A DNA stretch of 64,000 nucleotides, taken from positions 1 through 64,000 of the forward strand of contig JAGXHA010000063.1 in the NCBI GenBank assembly GCA_024636475.1. Direction: 5' to 3'. Source of the DNA: Roseobacter sp. Its GTDB lineage: Bacteria > Pseudomonadota > Alphaproteobacteria > Rhodobacterales > Rhodobacteraceae. Shown in pieces: positions 8,381 through 18,558 of this stretch. Every line of letters begins with the position of its first letter. The stretch's first letter is position 1. The position numbers were made by a program, and so were the translations under genes. The notes under the pieces are model-generated. The model was not told the DNA's origin and ran no database searches. It worked only from the letters and a program-made list of their open reading frames with translations.

Positions 8381-10873
8381 TCAAGCGAGTGTGCGAACAA
8401 CTTCTTCACGCGTGAAGATTTCGATAACATCGCCGGGGCGGATGTCTTCGTAATTGTCGAATGCCATACCACATTCCTGGCCTGATGGCACTTCTGCCAC
8501 TTCGTCCTTGAAGCGCTTGAGAGTTTTCAGCGTACCCTCGTGGATAACGACATCATCGCGCAGCAAACGCACACCGGCAGAGCGGCTTGCTTTGCCTTCT
8601 GTGACCAAGCAACCAGCAACTTTGCCAACTCCGGTAACCTTGAAGACCTCTTTGATCGACGCATAGCCGATGAAGTGTTCGCGGATTTCGTTGCTCAGCA
8701 AGCCACTTGCAGCCGCTTTCACATCATCAACCATGTCGTAGATGACCGAATAATACCGGATCTCAACGCCTTTTTGGTTCGCCGTTGCACGGGCCGACGC
8801 ATTGGCACGAACGTTGAAACCAATGATCGGCGCGTTTGAAGCTTCGGCCAAACCGACATCTGTGTCGGTGATCGCACCAACACCTGAATGCAGAACCCGA
8901 ACCCGAACCTCGTCGTTGCCGATTTTCTCCATCGCCTGAAGGATCGCTTCGGCAGAGCCCTGAACGTCAGCTTTGATCAGCAGTGGCAATTCCGAAACCG
9001 TCGCATTCGCCTTGGCATTCGCCATCAGCTGCTCAAGTGTGGTTGCAGCACCGGCTGCGGCACGTTTGTCTTTCGCCGCTTTCGACCGGTATTCAGCAAT
9101 TTCGCGTGCCTGCGCTTCGGTATCAGTCACGTTCAAAACGTCACCAGCGCCAGGTGTTCCGTTCAGTCCAAGCACCTCGACCGGCACAGACGGGCCAGCT
9201 TCTTTGATGCGTTCGCCCTGATCGTTGATCAGCGCACGGACCTTACCGTACTGTTCGCCCACAACAAAGATATCGCCTTGGCGCAACGTACCGTTCTGGA
9301 TCAAAACCGTAGCGACAGGACCACGACCCACGTCAAGCTGTGCCTCGATCACGGCACCAACGGCAGCGCGATTCGGGTTGGCTTTCAGTTCAAGCAGTTC
9401 CGCCTGAAGCGAGATCGCTTCAAGTAATTGATCAATACCCTGACCCGTTGTTGCGGAGACTTCGACGTCCTGCACATCACCGGACATCTTTTCAACTATG
9501 ACCGAGTGTTGCAGCAAGTCTGTCCGCACTTTGTCTGGGTTGGCCTCGTATTTATCGATCTTGTTGATCGCCACGATCATCGGCACCTTTGCCGCTTTTG
9601 CGTGGTTAATCGCCTCAATCGTCTGGGGCATTACAGCGTCATCCGCCGCAACAACCAGCACAACAATGTCAGTCACCTGAGCACCGCGCGACCGCATCGA
9701 CGTAAACGCTGCGTGGCCTGGTGTGTCGAGGAAGCTAAGGACTTGGCCGCCATCCGTGGTGACCTGATAAGCACCGATATGCTGGGTGATACCCCCCGCT
9801 TCACCGGACTGAACCTTGGCTTTACGGATCGCATCCAGCAACGACGTCTTGCCGTGGTCAACGTGACCCATGATCGTGATAACCGGAGGACGTGTAATCA
9901 GATCTTTCGGATCGTCTTCTGCCTCTTTAATCACGTCTTCGACGTCAGCATCAGAAACACGCACAACCTTGTGGCCGAATTCTTCGATGATCAACTCGGC
10001 AGTATCCGCATCAATCGTTTCGTTCTGCGTCACCATCATGCCGTTAGTCATCAGCGCCTTAACAACGGCACCAACACGTTCGGCCATTCGGTTTGCAAGC
10101 TCGGACACGACAATCGCCGGCGGCAAGTTCACGTTACGCACGACCTTTTCGCGCTCAACAGCACCACCCATCGCCTTTTGACGCTGACGCTCCTGCTTGC
10201 GCTTCATCTGCGCCATGGAACGCTGGCGTCCACCTTCACCACCGGTCAAGGCTTGGTTCAATGTCAACTTGCCAGAACGGCGGCTGTCATCGTTGCCTTT
10301 GTTGCGCTTGTTGGTTTCCTCGCGGTCGCCTTCTTTTTTGCGCACAACCGGGGCAGGAGCACCGCCTTTTGTGTTAGGTACCTTGGCACCAGCGGGCTGT
10401 GGCTGGGCAGGCGCAGGGGCAGCAGTTGCAACGGCTGCTGCTTCTGCTTCTTCCTTGCGACGTGCATCTTCTTCTGCTTTCGCCTTCAGACTTTCCTCGC
10501 GTTCGCGCTCTTCCGCCTCTTTGGCGTCAATCTCGGCACGGCGGCGTTCACGGTCTTCTGCGCGGGCCTTTTCTTCGGCAACGCGGGCTTCCGCTTCTTC
10601 GGATTCGCGGGCGCGCGCAGCTTGAACAGCTTTCAGGCGGCGCTCCATCTCGGAATCTGTGATGCCTGCGGGACGCTTTTTAGGATCCCCAAGCGAAGGG
10701 TTGCTGCCAGTGCCAGTCTTGGAACTCACAGGTTTTGGAACCACAACGCGCTTGCGCTTGGTCTCGACCACGACGTTTTTGGTACGTCCATGGCTAAAGC
10801 TTTGCTTTACGTTGCCCGGGCGCGCAGGCGCACCACGTAGGCCCAATGTCTTTTTGCCGTCACTATCGCTCAT
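8381..10873 (-). CDS. infB: Translation initiation factor IF-2
   Basis: IF-2 is the GTPase that places initiator fMet-tRNA on the 30S subunit and promotes subunit joining. The protein has 830 residues. Residues 80-150 form a charged Ala/Glu/Arg coiled coil, the IF2_N motif is near 250-310, and the G domain begins with GHVDHGKT (336-343), followed by DTPGH and NKID. The beta-barrel C-terminal domains follow and end [13 protein letters not shown]. It is the last gene of rimP-nusA-ylxR-infB, 9 nt after the ylxR-like stop, and has its own terminator downstream. Confidence 0.98.
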   Translation of the reverse strand: MSDSDGKKTLGLRGAPARPGNVKQSFSHGRTKNVVVETKRKRVVVPKPVSSKTGTGSNPSLGDPKKRPAGITDSEMERRLKAVQAARARESEEAEARVAEEKARAEDRERRRAEIDAKEAEEREREESLKAKAEEDARRKEEAEAAAVATAAPAPAQPQPAGAKVPNTKGGAPAPVVRKKEGDREETNKRNKGNDDSRRSGKLTLNQALTGGEGGRQRSMAQMKRKQERQRQKAMGGAVEREKVVRNVNLPPAIVVSELANRMAERVGAVVKALMTNGMMVTQNETIDADTAELIIEEFGHKVVRVSDADVEDVIKEAEDDPKDLITRPPVITIMGHVDHGKTSLLDAIRKAKVQSGEAGGITQHIGAYQVTTDGGQVLSFLDTPGHAAFTSMRSRGAQVTDIVVLVVAADDAVMPQTIEAINHAKAAKVPMIVAINKIDKYEANPDKVRTDLLQHSVIVEKMSGDVQDVEVSATTGQGIDQLLEAISLQAELLELKANPNRAAVGAVIEAQLDVGRGPVATVLIQNGTLRQGDIFVVGEQYGKVRALINDQGERIKEAGPSVPVEVLGLNGTPGAGDVLNVTDTEAQAREIAEYRSKAAKDKRAAAGAATTLEQLMANAKANATVSELPLLIKADVQGSAEAILQAMEKIGNDEVRVRVLHSGVGAITDTDVGLAEASNAPIIGFNVRANASARATANQKGVEIRYYSVIYDMVDDVKAAASGLLSNEIREHFIGYASIKEVFKVTGVGKVAGCLVTEGKASRSAGVRLLRDDVVIHEGTLKTLKRFKDEVAEVPSGQECGMAFDNYEDIRPGDVIEIFTREEVVRTLA

Positions 10874-10882
10874 CTAGCTCGT

Positions 10883-11503
10883 CTATCCTTTCGGGTGACC
10901 GTTGCCACCCTCGTTTATGCGCACGCCTCTTAACCGTTGGGCTTCCTCTACAACACGAGAGGTGAGTCCACCAGAGGCGAGCGCCCCATGTATCACAGTT
11001 TGACGTCCGAAAGCCAAACCCAATTCGTCTGCCGTCAACCATCCAATGTAATGGCCAAAATGCGGCGTACTTAGTTTCGATTTACCGCGCCCCGATCCAT
11101 CTACCGCCTGAATCAGTACTTCGGCCTCTTCCATTTGCAGCCAACCTTTGACTTTCTCATAGCCCGCGACAGCCTTTCCGGCCTTCCGTTGGAGCGAGAT
11201 CAGATCAACCACACGGCGGACAAGTTGTTTTTCAACCTCGTCCACCAATCCTTCATCAACCTTGACCGGTTGTTTAGCACAGCGCGAAAACAGCCCCTTC
11301 TTTACAGCCAACTCCAAGGCAGTCCGGTCAGCACTTACATACATGCCTCGACCGGGAAGTTTCCCCAGAATATCCGGGAAAACCTGCGCATCGGGCCCGA
11401 CCACAAAGCGGATAAGACCATTCTTGGGCTGCACTTCGCCCGTGGCGATGCATTTCCGCTCTGCACCGTCTTCCTGTTCTTTAGAAACGCCACCGCGTAC
11501 CAT
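10883..11503 (-). CDS. YlxR (DUF448) / L7Ae-like RNA-binding protein
   Basis: This 206-residue protein joins an N-terminal YlxR domain (RKCIATGEVQPKNGLIRF, GRGMYV) to a C-terminal L7Ae-like segment (LISLQRKAGKAVAGYEKV). This is the alphaproteobacterial form of the nucleic-acid-binding protein between nusA and infB. GGGGAACGAT before ATG 11503 favours that start over the upstream TTG at 11515. It is co-transcribed, 21 nt after nusA's stop codon. Its exact role in transcription or translation is not settled for the family. Confidence 0.9.
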   Translation of the reverse strand: MVRGGVSKEQEDGAERKCIATGEVQPKNGLIRFVVGPDAQVFPDILGKLPGRGMYVSADRTALELAVKKGLFSRCAKQPVKVDEGLVDEVEKQLVRRVVDLISLQRKAGKAVAGYEKVKGWLQMEEAEVLIQAVDGSGRGKSKLSTPHFGHYIGWLTADELGLAFGRQTVIHGALASGGLTSRVVEEAQRLRGVRINEGGNGHPKG

Positions 11504-11524
11504 ATCGTTCCCCAAGACCTACGA

Positions 11525-13138
11525 TCAGGCCTCGGCCTCCTCGTCGATCGCGTCATCCTCTTCAACATCCGGCTCAAGCTCGGCTGGATCGACCCAGCCC
11601 AGCAGGACGCGTGCTGTCATGATCAGGTGCTGCGCCTCTTCAAGCGTCATGTCAAACGGTTCCAACGTGCCTTCGTCTTTGGTACGTTCGCCATTGGTTG
11701 TCGTCCAACCCCCGGCCAGTTCCCAGTCTGCACAGGTCGCGAAATCTTCCAGCGTTTTTACGTCATCTTTGGCCAGTGCCTCAAGCATTTGGGGTGTCAG
11801 GCCTTCGAATTCAATAAGCGTGTCGTCAACACCCAAGGCGCGCGCAGCGTCCAGAGCCGCTTTGTTCTGTGCTTCAAGGACATCCCGGGCACGGGCCTGC
11901 AATTCGCCAGCCGTCGCTTCATCGACACCGTCAATAACCAGCAGTTCGCCGACTTCGACATAAGCGACTTCTTCAAGGTTGGTGAAACCTTCGGACACCA
12001 ACAACTGGGCAAAGAATTCATCAAGGTCAAGATTGTCCATGAACAGCTTGGTGCGCAATTCAAACTCGGCCTGACGGCGCGCGCTGTCTTGCTCTTCTGT
12101 CATGATGTCGATGGTCAAACCCGTCAGCTGAGACGCCAAACGTACGTTCTGACCACGACGGCCAATCGCAAGGCTCAACTGCTCTTCTGGAACGACGACT
12201 TCGATCTTGCCGGCCTCTTCGTCCAGAACAACCTTGGAGACTTCCGCAGGCTGAAGCGCGTTCACAAGGAATGTGGGCTGGTCTTCGTTCCACGGGATAA
12301 TGTCGATCTTTTCACCCTGAAGCTCGTTCACAACGGCCTGAACACGGCTGCCGCGCATACCGACGCAGGCACCAACAGGGTCGATGGAGCTGTCATAGGA
12401 AATAACGGCGATCTTGGCGCGCGAACCGGGATCACGGGCGACTGCCTTGATCTCGATAATGCCATCATATATTTCTGGCACCTCCATCTTGAACAACTCG
12501 GCCATGAATTCGGGCGCTGTGCGAGACAGAAAGATTTGCGGACCGCGCTGTTCGCGACGGACATCCTTGATGTAGACGCGGATACGGTCGTTCGGACGGT
12601 AGCTTTCGCGGCCGATCTTTTCGTTGCGGCGCAAAATGGCTTCGCCAGCGCCCACATCGACGATGACGTTTCCGTATTCTTCGCGCTTGACCAGACCGTT
12701 GATGATCGTGCCTGCCCGGTCCTTGAATTCTTCGTACTGACGATCCCGTTCGGCTTCGCGGACCTTTTGCAAGATCACCTGCTTGGCGGATTGGGCCGCG
12801 ATACGACCCATTTCGACCGGTGGTACTTCTTCGCTGAATTCCTGACCAATCTCGGGGTCGGCCATGTACTGCTTGGCCTGCTCGACGGTGAATTCAGACT
12901 GATAGTTCTCAAGCTCATCATCAGCCACAACGGTCCGCACGCGGGTGAACGTCGCACGGCCTGTTTTCCGGTCAATCGACACGCGAATGTCCATCTCAGC
13001 GCCGTAGCGCGACTTGGCCGCACGGGCGAGCGATTCTTCCATCGCTTCAACGACCAGACCGGGGTCGATCATCTTTTCACGGGCAACAGCCTCGGCGGTT
13101 TGCAACAGTTCAAGCTGGTTGGCAGATGTAATGGCCAT
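11525..13138 (-). CDS. nusA: Transcription termination/antitermination factor NusA
   Basis: NusA binds RNA polymerase and nascent RNA, and modulates pausing, termination and antitermination. The 537-residue product has the N-terminal polymerase-binding domain, an S1 domain (around IIVDVGAGEAIL, RIRVYIKDVR), KH domains (VGACVGMRGSRVQAV; LAIGRRGQNVRLA) and a C-terminal helix-hairpin-helix region (LLVIDGVDEATAGELQ). The acidic end is typical of alphaproteobacteria. Its ATG directly follows the rimP stop (TAAATG). Confidence 0.97.
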   Translation of the reverse strand: MAITSANQLELLQTAEAVAREKMIDPGLVVEAMEESLARAAKSRYGAEMDIRVSIDRKTGRATFTRVRTVVADDELENYQSEFTVEQAKQYMADPEIGQEFSEEVPPVEMGRIAAQSAKQVILQKVREAERDRQYEEFKDRAGTIINGLVKREEYGNVIVDVGAGEAILRRNEKIGRESYRPNDRIRVYIKDVRREQRGPQIFLSRTAPEFMAELFKMEVPEIYDGIIEIKAVARDPGSRAKIAVISYDSSIDPVGACVGMRGSRVQAVVNELQGEKIDIIPWNEDQPTFLVNALQPAEVSKVVLDEEAGKIEVVVPEEQLSLAIGRRGQNVRLASQLTGLTIDIMTEEQDSARRQAEFELRTKLFMDNLDLDEFFAQLLVSEGFTNLEEVAYVEVGELLVIDGVDEATAGELQARARDVLEAQNKAALDAARALGVDDTLIEFEGLTPQMLEALAKDDVKTLEDFATCADWELAGGWTTTNGERTKDEGTLEPFDMTLEEAQHLIMTARVLLGWVDPAELEPDVEEDDAIDEEAEA

Positions 13139-13717
13139 TTAGTCGTCTCCCTCGGTGGACCCTTCGGTCTCGATGTCATCGAATTTGGTTTCGTCAATTG
13201 CACCCGACGCTTTGCGCTGGCGCAGCATTTCCTTGATCAGATCATCGGTCAGGACCAGTTTCGCATCCGTGAGCCAGTCAAACTTCAGGCCAATCGTGCC
13301 CTCTTCGACGTTGATCAACACTTCGTCGCCGTCAATCCCGGCCAGGGCGCCCTTAAAGCGGCGGCGGCCGTCAATCAGATCGCCGGTTTCAATCTTTGCC
13401 TCGTACCCTTCGAACATATCAAAGTCTTTCAGGCGCGTCAGAGGCCGGTCAATACCAGGGCTCGACACTTCCAACGTGTACTCGTCAACGATAGGGTCTT
13501 CCACATCCAGAACGGCACTCACGGCTTGGCTGACCAACGCCAGTTCATCGACTTCGATCCCGCCGTCGGGGCGGTCAGCCATGATCTGCAAGGTGGTCTG
13601 CTTGCCAGACATCAGACGGACGCGCACCAATTCAAATCCCATATCCTCGATCACCGGTGTGATGATCTCGGCCATGCGGCGGTCAATGGCGGCTTTGGCA
13701 ATCAGGTCGTTGTTCAT
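13139..13717 (-). CDS. rimP: Ribosome maturation factor RimP
   Basis: RimP assists 30S subunit assembly. The 192-residue product shows [16 protein letters not shown] and the conserved [12 protein letters not shown]. The start at 13717 ([12 protein letters not shown]) has AGAGAGA just upstream and fits the family; an 85-residue upstream extension in the same frame is not protein-like and crosses a terminator. It is the first gene of rimP-nusA-ylxR-infB. The acidic tail after residue 165 is usual in Rhodobacteraceae. Confidence 0.95.
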   Translation of the reverse strand: MNNDLIAKAAIDRRMAEIITPVIEDMGFELVRVRLMSGKQTTLQIMADRPDGGIEVDELALVSQAVSAVLDVEDPIVDEYTLEVSSPGIDRPLTRLKDFDMFEGYEAKIETGDLIDGRRRFKGALAGIDGDEVLINVEEGTIGLKFDWLTDAKLVLTDDLIKEMLRQRKASGAIDETKFDDIETEGSTEGDD

Positions 13718-13751
13718 AATCTCTCTTATCGCTCTGCTATGGTGCAGGCAC

Positions 13752-13774
13752 AAAAAAACGGGCGCGCGGCCCGT
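13752..13774 (-). terminator. Intrinsic terminator or attenuator just upstream of rimP
   Basis: ACGGGC/GCCCGT stem with a GCGCG-type loop and a run of seven T on the minus strand. The T-run ends 34 nt before the rimP ATG. It may end transcription of the pip/solute-binding unit, or lie in the rimP-nusA-infB leader. Confidence 0.8.
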
Positions 13775-13877
13775 GTTCAAGATCGGTGGAGCATCTGGTT
13801 TGGACCCTGACGCGCCGCTGTTGAATTGGGATATACGCCCCGGATGCAGAAACTGCAAGCCCCGACTGACCCCCGCC

Positions 13878-14726
13878 TTAAGCGAACCACCAGCGTTCAG
13901 CGGCCCGCAGATTATCAAGCGGGCGGTGCTGGCCAATTCTGAGGGGCATTGCGACACCACGAGACACAGCATGGGTCATTCTGTGGCTGGACGGCAGTAG
14001 CGCGATATCATCAAAGCTTTTCAGCATTTTCGGGTCGTTCAGATCGACCGCTTCCACCAGATATTCAGCCAAAGCCTGCGCGCGCACGGGCTCGGACGGG
14101 ATCGACACCAGTTCAACAGAATCAAACCAACCCATAGAATGCCCTTTGTAATGGTCGGACACCCGTTCTGCCAAAACCTGCTGGCCCGGCGTGAAACGTT
14201 TCAGGCGGTAAAGGCCGGTACCGATTCCTTCGCCAAGGGCATGAGCGGGATGGATGACATGATCGGGGGCAGACAACGTAAACGGCAAATCCATCACCGG
14301 TTGGTCAAAGGTCATGCGTATCTGATGCGGGCAAAGCGCCTCGACCGTTCCATCCAGCCTAAGCGACGCGACAACATCTTTGGACGTCATGGGCAAACCG
14401 TCGTGAAAGGTCACACCCTGTCGCAGATCAAAGATCCACTCGCGACCGTCCTCTGATCCTTGCCAAGCCGTTGCAAGCTCTCCGCGCAGGGTGCCGTCGG
14501 CGGCTATTTCGGTCAGCGTATCGAACAATAGTCCTTGGCGGGCAACCTGCATGAACAACCCATCCCCGGTCGTCCAACTGTCATTGCGCTGCGCACCTGA
14601 AAGCGCCAAGCGGATGCGGCCACCCTGTTTTGGCATTGACGCCGCAGAGACACCCGTGGCCGCCAGCAAAGCGGCTGCAGCACCCGTGGCAAAAAGTGCC
14701 CGACGATCCATGATCGACCGTGTCAT
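13878..14726 (-). CDS. Short family-5 solute-binding-like protein
   Basis: The 282-residue exported protein resembles the N-terminal lobe of SBP_bac_5 (peptide/nickel ABC binding proteins): after an [15 protein letters not shown] signal it has [32 protein letters not shown] and [10 protein letters not shown]. Normal members have about 500 residues, so roughly the second lobe is missing. It nevertheless ends cleanly with [12 protein letters not shown], and I recall similar-length homologues in related bacteria, so it is probably a stable short form, not a fresh truncation. No permease or ATPase is nearby. The ATG overlaps the pip stop by 4 nt; a start at the inner MDRRALF is also possible. Confidence 0.7.
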   Translation of the reverse strand: MTRSIMDRRALFATGAAAALLAATGVSAASMPKQGGRIRLALSGAQRNDSWTTGDGLFMQVARQGLLFDTLTEIAADGTLRGELATAWQGSEDGREWIFDLRQGVTFHDGLPMTSKDVVASLRLDGTVEALCPHQIRMTFDQPVMDLPFTLSAPDHVIHPAHALGEGIGTGLYRLKRFTPGQQVLAERVSDHYKGHSMGWFDSVELVSIPSEPVRAQALAEYLVEAVDLNDPKMLKSFDDIALLPSSHRMTHAVSRGVAMPLRIGQHRPLDNLRAAERWWFA

Positions 14727-15694
14727 TGCGCTGCGATCCTGTCCATGGCGCGCACCAACTCGGCACTGATACCGGGTTCAGACAAAGCATGGCCCGCATT
14801 GCGCACCATCCTGAGTTCCGCGTTCGGCCAAGCCTGCGCCAAGTGATACGCACTGGTGGGTGGGCAAATCATATCATAACGCCCCTGCACGATTACGCCC
14901 GGAATATGGGCGATGCGTGGCACATGGGCAAGTATTTGGCCATCAAACGCCAAAAAGCCGGCATTTGTGAAATAGTGATTCTCAAGCCGCGAGAAAGTGC
15001 GCGAATACTCTCCCGGACCTTCGTGCATGCTGCCCGACGAATGGATGGACGCCAGCGCATTTTCCCAGGCCGCCCACGCCTTGCCGTATTTAATCTCGGT
15101 CTGCATGTCGCCGCAAAACAGGCGTTTATGATAGGCAGCGATCAGATCGTCATGCTCTTCTTCAGGGATCAGCTTGACAAAACGTTGCCATAGATCGGGC
15201 CAGAATTTACCCGCTCCTCCACCATAGAACCAATCCAGCTCGGCTTGGGTCATCATGAACACGCCCCGCAGCACGATGTTGCGCACCTGTTCAGGGTGGG
15301 TCTGCGCATAAACCAACGCCAGCGTCGCCCCCCAGCTGCCGCCAAAGGCGATCCATTTATCGATGCCAAGTGCCATGCGGATGCGCTCGATATCGGCGAC
15401 CAAGTCCCATGTCGTATTGTTTGTGACAGACGCAAATGGCTTCGAGCGGCCACACCCGCGCTGATCAAATAGAATCACGTGGTATTTTTGCGGATCAAAA
15501 TACCGCCGCATCGACGGGCTGCACCCGCCACCGGGACCGCCATGCAGCACGATCACAGGAATACCTGTCGGGTTCCCGCATTGCTCAACATAAACGGTGT
15601 GGCCATCGCCCACGTCCATCATCCGCTGATCAAAGGGATCAACGGGAGGGTAGAGATATTGCACTGCGCGCTTTTGGTCCGGGATTTTGTCCAT
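14723..15694 (-). CDS. pip: Proline iminopeptidase
   Basis: This alpha/beta hydrolase (family S33, 323 residues) removes N-terminal proline from peptides. It shows HGGPGGG (oxyanion region), DQRGCGRS, the nucleophile elbow GGSWGATLA, and C-terminal Asp and His in GRYDMICPP and NAGHALSEPG. The start MDKIPDQKR at 15694 fits the family, and the upstream in-frame extension does not. It is coupled to the solute-binding-like gene and divergent from ubiG, with 48 nt between starts. Confidence 0.93.
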   Translation of the reverse strand: MDKIPDQKRAVQYLYPPVDPFDQRMMDVGDGHTVYVEQCGNPTGIPVIVLHGGPGGGCSPSMRRYFDPQKYHVILFDQRGCGRSKPFASVTNNTTWDLVADIERIRMALGIDKWIAFGGSWGATLALVYAQTHPEQVRNIVLRGVFMMTQAELDWFYGGGAGKFWPDLWQRFVKLIPEEEHDDLIAAYHKRLFCGDMQTEIKYGKAWAAWENALASIHSSGSMHEGPGEYSRTFSRLENHYFTNAGFLAFDGQILAHVPRIAHIPGVIVQGRYDMICPPTSAYHLAQAWPNAELRMVRNAGHALSEPGISAELVRAMDRIAAQ

Positions 15695-15742
15695 TAAGGG
15701 CCTATATAGTCTTTCGACACAAAAGAGCACAGAGAGAATAGA

Positions 15743-16489
15743 ATGCAAGCGCCACTAAGCACCGTTGACCCCGCCGAGATTGAAAAATTTCAGGCCATGG
15801 CCGCCGAATGGTGGGACGAGAATGGCAAATTCAAACCCCTCCATATGCTGAACCCCTGCCGGTTGGAATATATCACCAATCAGATTGCAGGCGAATTTGA
15901 CCGCGATCTGAAAACCGAGCAGCCTTTTGCCGGTCTGCGGCTCCTTGATATCGGATGCGGCGGCGGCTTGCTGGCCGAACCCATGGCGCGGTTAGGTGCC
16001 GATGTTGTCGGTGCCGACGCGGCAGAGCGTAACATTCCCGTCGCGCAACTACACGCGGAACAGTCGGGTCTGACCATTGATTACCGGCACACAACTGCCG
16101 AAGCGATGGCAGAAGCTGGTGAACAGTTCGATGTCGTTCTGAACATGGAAGTGGTGGAACATGTCGCCTCCCCAATCGACTATCTGATTGCCTGCCGCCA
16201 GTTGCTGAAACCCGGTGGACTGCAGATTTGTTCGACCCTGAACCGTAATCCAAAATCATATATGATGGCGATCATCGGCGCCGAAAATGTGATGCGTTGG
16301 CTGCCGAAAGGCACTCACGAGTGGTCCAAATTCATTACCCCCGACGAGCTGTTTGATCTGCTGCGCAAGGCCGGGCTTAACCCGGTAGACCGCAAAGGTT
16401 TCGTGTTTAACCCGATCAAATGGTCATGGAGTCTGTCTGATCGTGACCTGAGCGTGAACTACGTCACAGCAAGCACCAAGCCGGCATAA
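15743..16489 (+). CDS. ubiG: Ubiquinone biosynthesis O-methyltransferase UbiG
   Basis: UbiG carries out both O-methylation steps of ubiquinone synthesis with S-adenosylmethionine. The 248-residue protein has the family's start region ([27 protein letters not shown]), the SAM motif [20 protein letters not shown], and the membrane-associated [15 protein letters not shown] segment. The length is standard. It is monocistronic as far as can be seen. Confidence 0.96.
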   Translation: MQAPLSTVDPAEIEKFQAMAAEWWDENGKFKPLHMLNPCRLEYITNQIAGEFDRDLKTEQPFAGLRLLDIGCGGGLLAEPMARLGADVVGADAAERNIPVAQLHAEQSGLTIDYRHTTAEAMAEAGEQFDVVLNMEVVEHVASPIDYLIACRQLLKPGGLQICSTLNRNPKSYMMAIIGAENVMRWLPKGTHEWSKFITPDELFDLLRKAGLNPVDRKGFVFNPIKWSWSLSDRDLSVNYVTASTKPA

Positions 16490-16634
16490 CTGTATTTTCA
16501 TCGCAGATTAAAAAGCCCGGCTGACGCTCTATCGGCGGGGCAGCTTTCAAGAAAATAGGCGGATATTAGGAACATAGTACCGACTGAAGTGTTTGTATGA
16601 TGACTGAAATACAAAGACTAGGAGGAACTTCGAA

Positions 16635-17048
16635 ATGACAAAGTTCACAACGACATTCGCTATCTTGGCACTCACTGCAGGTCCAGCGTTGGCCGAACAG
16701 CATATGGACCGGGAGAACATGATCCGGACACGCGACATCACAGGCGGTAATGTATATTCGATGGTCGATCCAGAGCCTTGGGACGCAAGCACCATGTACG
16801 ACGGGGTTGCTGAAACTTGGAATGACATTGGCGAAATTGAGGACATTATCCTTGATCGCAACGGTCAAATGACCGGAGTGGTCGCAGAAATAGGTGGCTC
16901 TTTGGACATCGCTGACAAGCATGTCGTCGTACCAATCGATAATGTCCGGCTTGTCCCTTCAGATGACAGAACCTATGCAGTTCTGGTCAATATGACCGAA
17001 CAGCAGCTAGTAGATTTGCCCGGCGTTGACGAAGGTTTCTGGGACTGA
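16635..17048 (+). CDS. Exported PRC-barrel domain protein
   Basis: The 137-residue product has a signal peptide (ending PALAEQ) and a PRC-barrel-like fold: the segment NDIGEIEDIILDRNGQMTGV, then VVAEIGGSLDIADKHVVVPIDNVRLV is the usual small beta-barrel found in stress-associated exported proteins. Function is unknown for most such proteins. AGGAGGAACTTCGAA gives a strong ribosome site. A terminator follows 22 nt after the stop, so it is a single-gene unit. It opens the stress-type island at 16.6-25.1 kb. Confidence 0.82.
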   Translation: MTKFTTTFAILALTAGPALAEQHMDRENMIRTRDITGGNVYSMVDPEPWDASTMYDGVAETWNDIGEIEDIILDRNGQMTGVVAEIGGSLDIADKHVVVPIDNVRLVPSDDRTYAVLVNMTEQQLVDLPGVDEGFWD

Positions 17049-17070
17049 GACAACACTGAAAACTGCTTAA

Positions 17071-17096
17071 AAGCTCCGCATCTGCGGGGCTTTTTT
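17071..17096 (+). terminator. Intrinsic terminator after the PRC-barrel gene
   Basis: A 9-bp stem (AAGCTCCGC/GCGGGGCTT with one G-U pair), loop ATCT, then TTTTTT. Confidence 0.9.
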
Positions 17097-17299
17097 GTTG
17101 TCATTCTGTTGATATGTTAGGTTCCGACAATCGAACGGCGCAACCACGATGTATCAAGCTGGATGCATATCATCTTTGACGAAAATCGACCGTGGTCGCG
17201 CTTGGAACCGTATTCTCCCGATGACGATTTTATACTTCAATTATTTTCGCCCAAGGTCGACAGTTTGCTCTTGATTGGTCCTTGAGTTATGAAGGGAAC

Positions 17300-17746
17300 A
17301 TGGCAAACAACGATGAAAGCGAAAAATCGGCCGACAGCACTGATGGGATGAACCATCTAGAAGGACCTGACGCTGGCACATTAGAAAAGTCTCTCGCGCT
17401 TGGAGCTTTTCATTGGATTGAACGGGGATTGCTTTTGGTTGTCGTGCTGATGACTCTGGGGGGCGCAGCGTTTGAGATCCACACGGTCTATCTTGCGCGA
17501 ACAATCAATCTTGCCGATATATTGCTGATCTTTCTGTATCTAGAAATTGTTGGCATGGTTGCGGTTTACTACTCTGACCGACGGTCAGTTTTCGTATACC
17601 CTATCTTCATTGCAATTACGGCGCTTGCCAGGCTTATCATTCTGCAAGGCAAGGATATGGCACCCGAAAATATATTATTTGAAGCGATTGCCGTTCTGAT
17701 CTTGGCAATCGCTGCAACCGTGATCGTCAATATCCGTCAGAACTGA
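17300..17746 (+). CDS. PsiE-family membrane protein
   Basis: The 148-residue protein has a polar N-terminus, then four membrane helices, matching the phosphate-starvation-inducible PsiE family (PF06146): a first helix GLLLVVVLMTLGG, then DILLIFLYLEIVGMVAVYY, YPIFIAITALARLIIL and AVLILAIAATVIV. The EIVGM and IAITALAR elements are typical. ATG 17300 with GAAGGGAAC upstream is preferred to the TTG at 17282. Biochemical function is unknown. It lies next to other stress-type genes. Confidence 0.82.
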   Translation: MANNDESEKSADSTDGMNHLEGPDAGTLEKSLALGAFHWIERGLLLVVVLMTLGGAAFEIHTVYLARTINLADILLIFLYLEIVGMVAVYYSDRRSVFVYPIFIAITALARLIILQGKDMAPENILFEAIAVLILAIAATVIVNIRQN

Positions 17747-17783
17747 AAAAATCCAAGTGGCTGATCTTTGACGGGTACCGCCA

Positions 17784-18272
17784 CTAAAGGGCGTCTGGAT
17801 TGATCTCCCGCTTTGCAAGGGCACTGAGTTTTCCATCCAACGCCTTGCTTTGATCCAGAAATTTCAGAAACGTTTCTATGTCATCGTTGAGACTGAGATG
17901 CTCGGCCCAGCAAGCGAGCGTGCCATAAGCTGCGATCTGGTAATGCTTTATTTTTTGCACGGAAGCGATCAGCCCCGCGTCACGCAAAGTGGCATCGTCA
18001 AGCATTTGGACCCATTCTTCGCTTTCTGCGACAAGCGCTTTCATGGACTGGTCTTGGTGTTGGTCGGGATCGGCTCCATGCTGCTTGAGCATGATATCAA
18101 GCTGGTCAAGCTGAGACTGCGTCTCGTCCAGATGTTTGGTCAAAAGCTGTTTCAGGCTGTCATCGTTTGCCAACTTGATCATCCGTGAAAACGCAGCGCT
18201 CAGTTGCACTTCAACCGACTGCAATTCTTGCATCTCCGTGAGATACATTTCTCGAAAATTGATAATTTTCAT
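17784..18272 (-). CDS. DUF892 (YciE/YciF-type) ferritin-like protein
   Basis: This 162-residue all-helical protein matches the DUF892/YciE family of ferritin-like stress proteins: MYLTEMQELQSVEVQL at the N-terminus, HLDETQSQLDQLDIML, and KIKHYQIAAYGTLACWAEHL with family-typical H, E and Y residues. Members form dimers with a di-metal-type bundle and are induced by osmotic or oxidative stress. GGAGGGAAAG before ATG 18272 is a near-perfect ribosome site. It is convergent with psiE. Confidence 0.85.
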   Translation of the reverse strand: MKIINFREMYLTEMQELQSVEVQLSAAFSRMIKLANDDSLKQLLTKHLDETQSQLDQLDIMLKQHGADPDQHQDQSMKALVAESEEWVQMLDDATLRDAGLIASVQKIKHYQIAAYGTLACWAEHLSLNDDIETFLKFLDQSKALDGKLSALAKREINPDAL

Positions 18273-18301
18273 CTTTCCCTCCATGCGTAGTCAGATTTTG
18301 G

Positions 18302-18321
18302 AAGCGCGGGCATCTGCCCGC
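18302..18321. repeat. Perfect 8-bp inverted repeat
   Basis: GCGCGGGC-ATCT-GCCCGCGC lies between the stop of the small 53-residue ORF and the DUF892 gene. It has no T-run on either strand, so it is a hairpin or processing site, not a standard terminator. Confidence 0.6.
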
Positions 18322-18335
18322 GCCTCATGATCAAT

Positions 18336-18497
18336 TCAGCCAACGGGTAGGGCTGCAGCCCAAGTCAACGTGATTGCGATAAGGCCCAAGATCTTACCAT
18401 CATTATTGTCTTGGGTCTGCTCTTGGCCGAACGCCGACGCTGCCGTGATCATGACCAGAGAGCTTGCTTCGGTTCCTGCGGTTGTCATGCGTTTCAT
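18336..18497 (-). CDS. Small exported protein of unknown function, 53 residues
   Basis: It reads as a short secreted or membrane protein: a basic start (MKRMTT), a hydrophobic stretch with a signal-like site ASAFGQEQ, an acidic linker TQDNNDGK, and a C-terminal hydrophobic helix ILGLIAITLTWAAALPVG. Codon use looks coding. GGGGGTT precedes the ATG. I do not recognise the family. It is followed by an 8-bp inverted repeat and then the DUF892 gene on the same strand. Confidence 0.5.
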   Translation of the reverse strand: MKRMTTAGTEASSLVMITAASAFGQEQTQDNNDGKILGLIAITLTWAAALPVG

Positions 18498-18558
18498 GTG
18501 AACCCCCATTCGCTTGGTGTTTGGATCATTTTGAGTGGGCAGTTCATCGCCCAGATAC

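Noticed and set aside
8888..10840. Long plus-strand frames opposite infB (about 180 and 470 codons)
   Set aside because: Shadows of infB; no domain or ribosome site.
11135..13810. 891-codon open frame on the plus strand
   Set aside because: It is antisense to nusA, ylxR and rimP, which have clear family motifs; the frame is open because of codon bias.
16500..16545. GC-rich segment after ubiG as a terminator
   Set aside because: AAGC/GCTT ends pair but the middle does not form a continuous stem.
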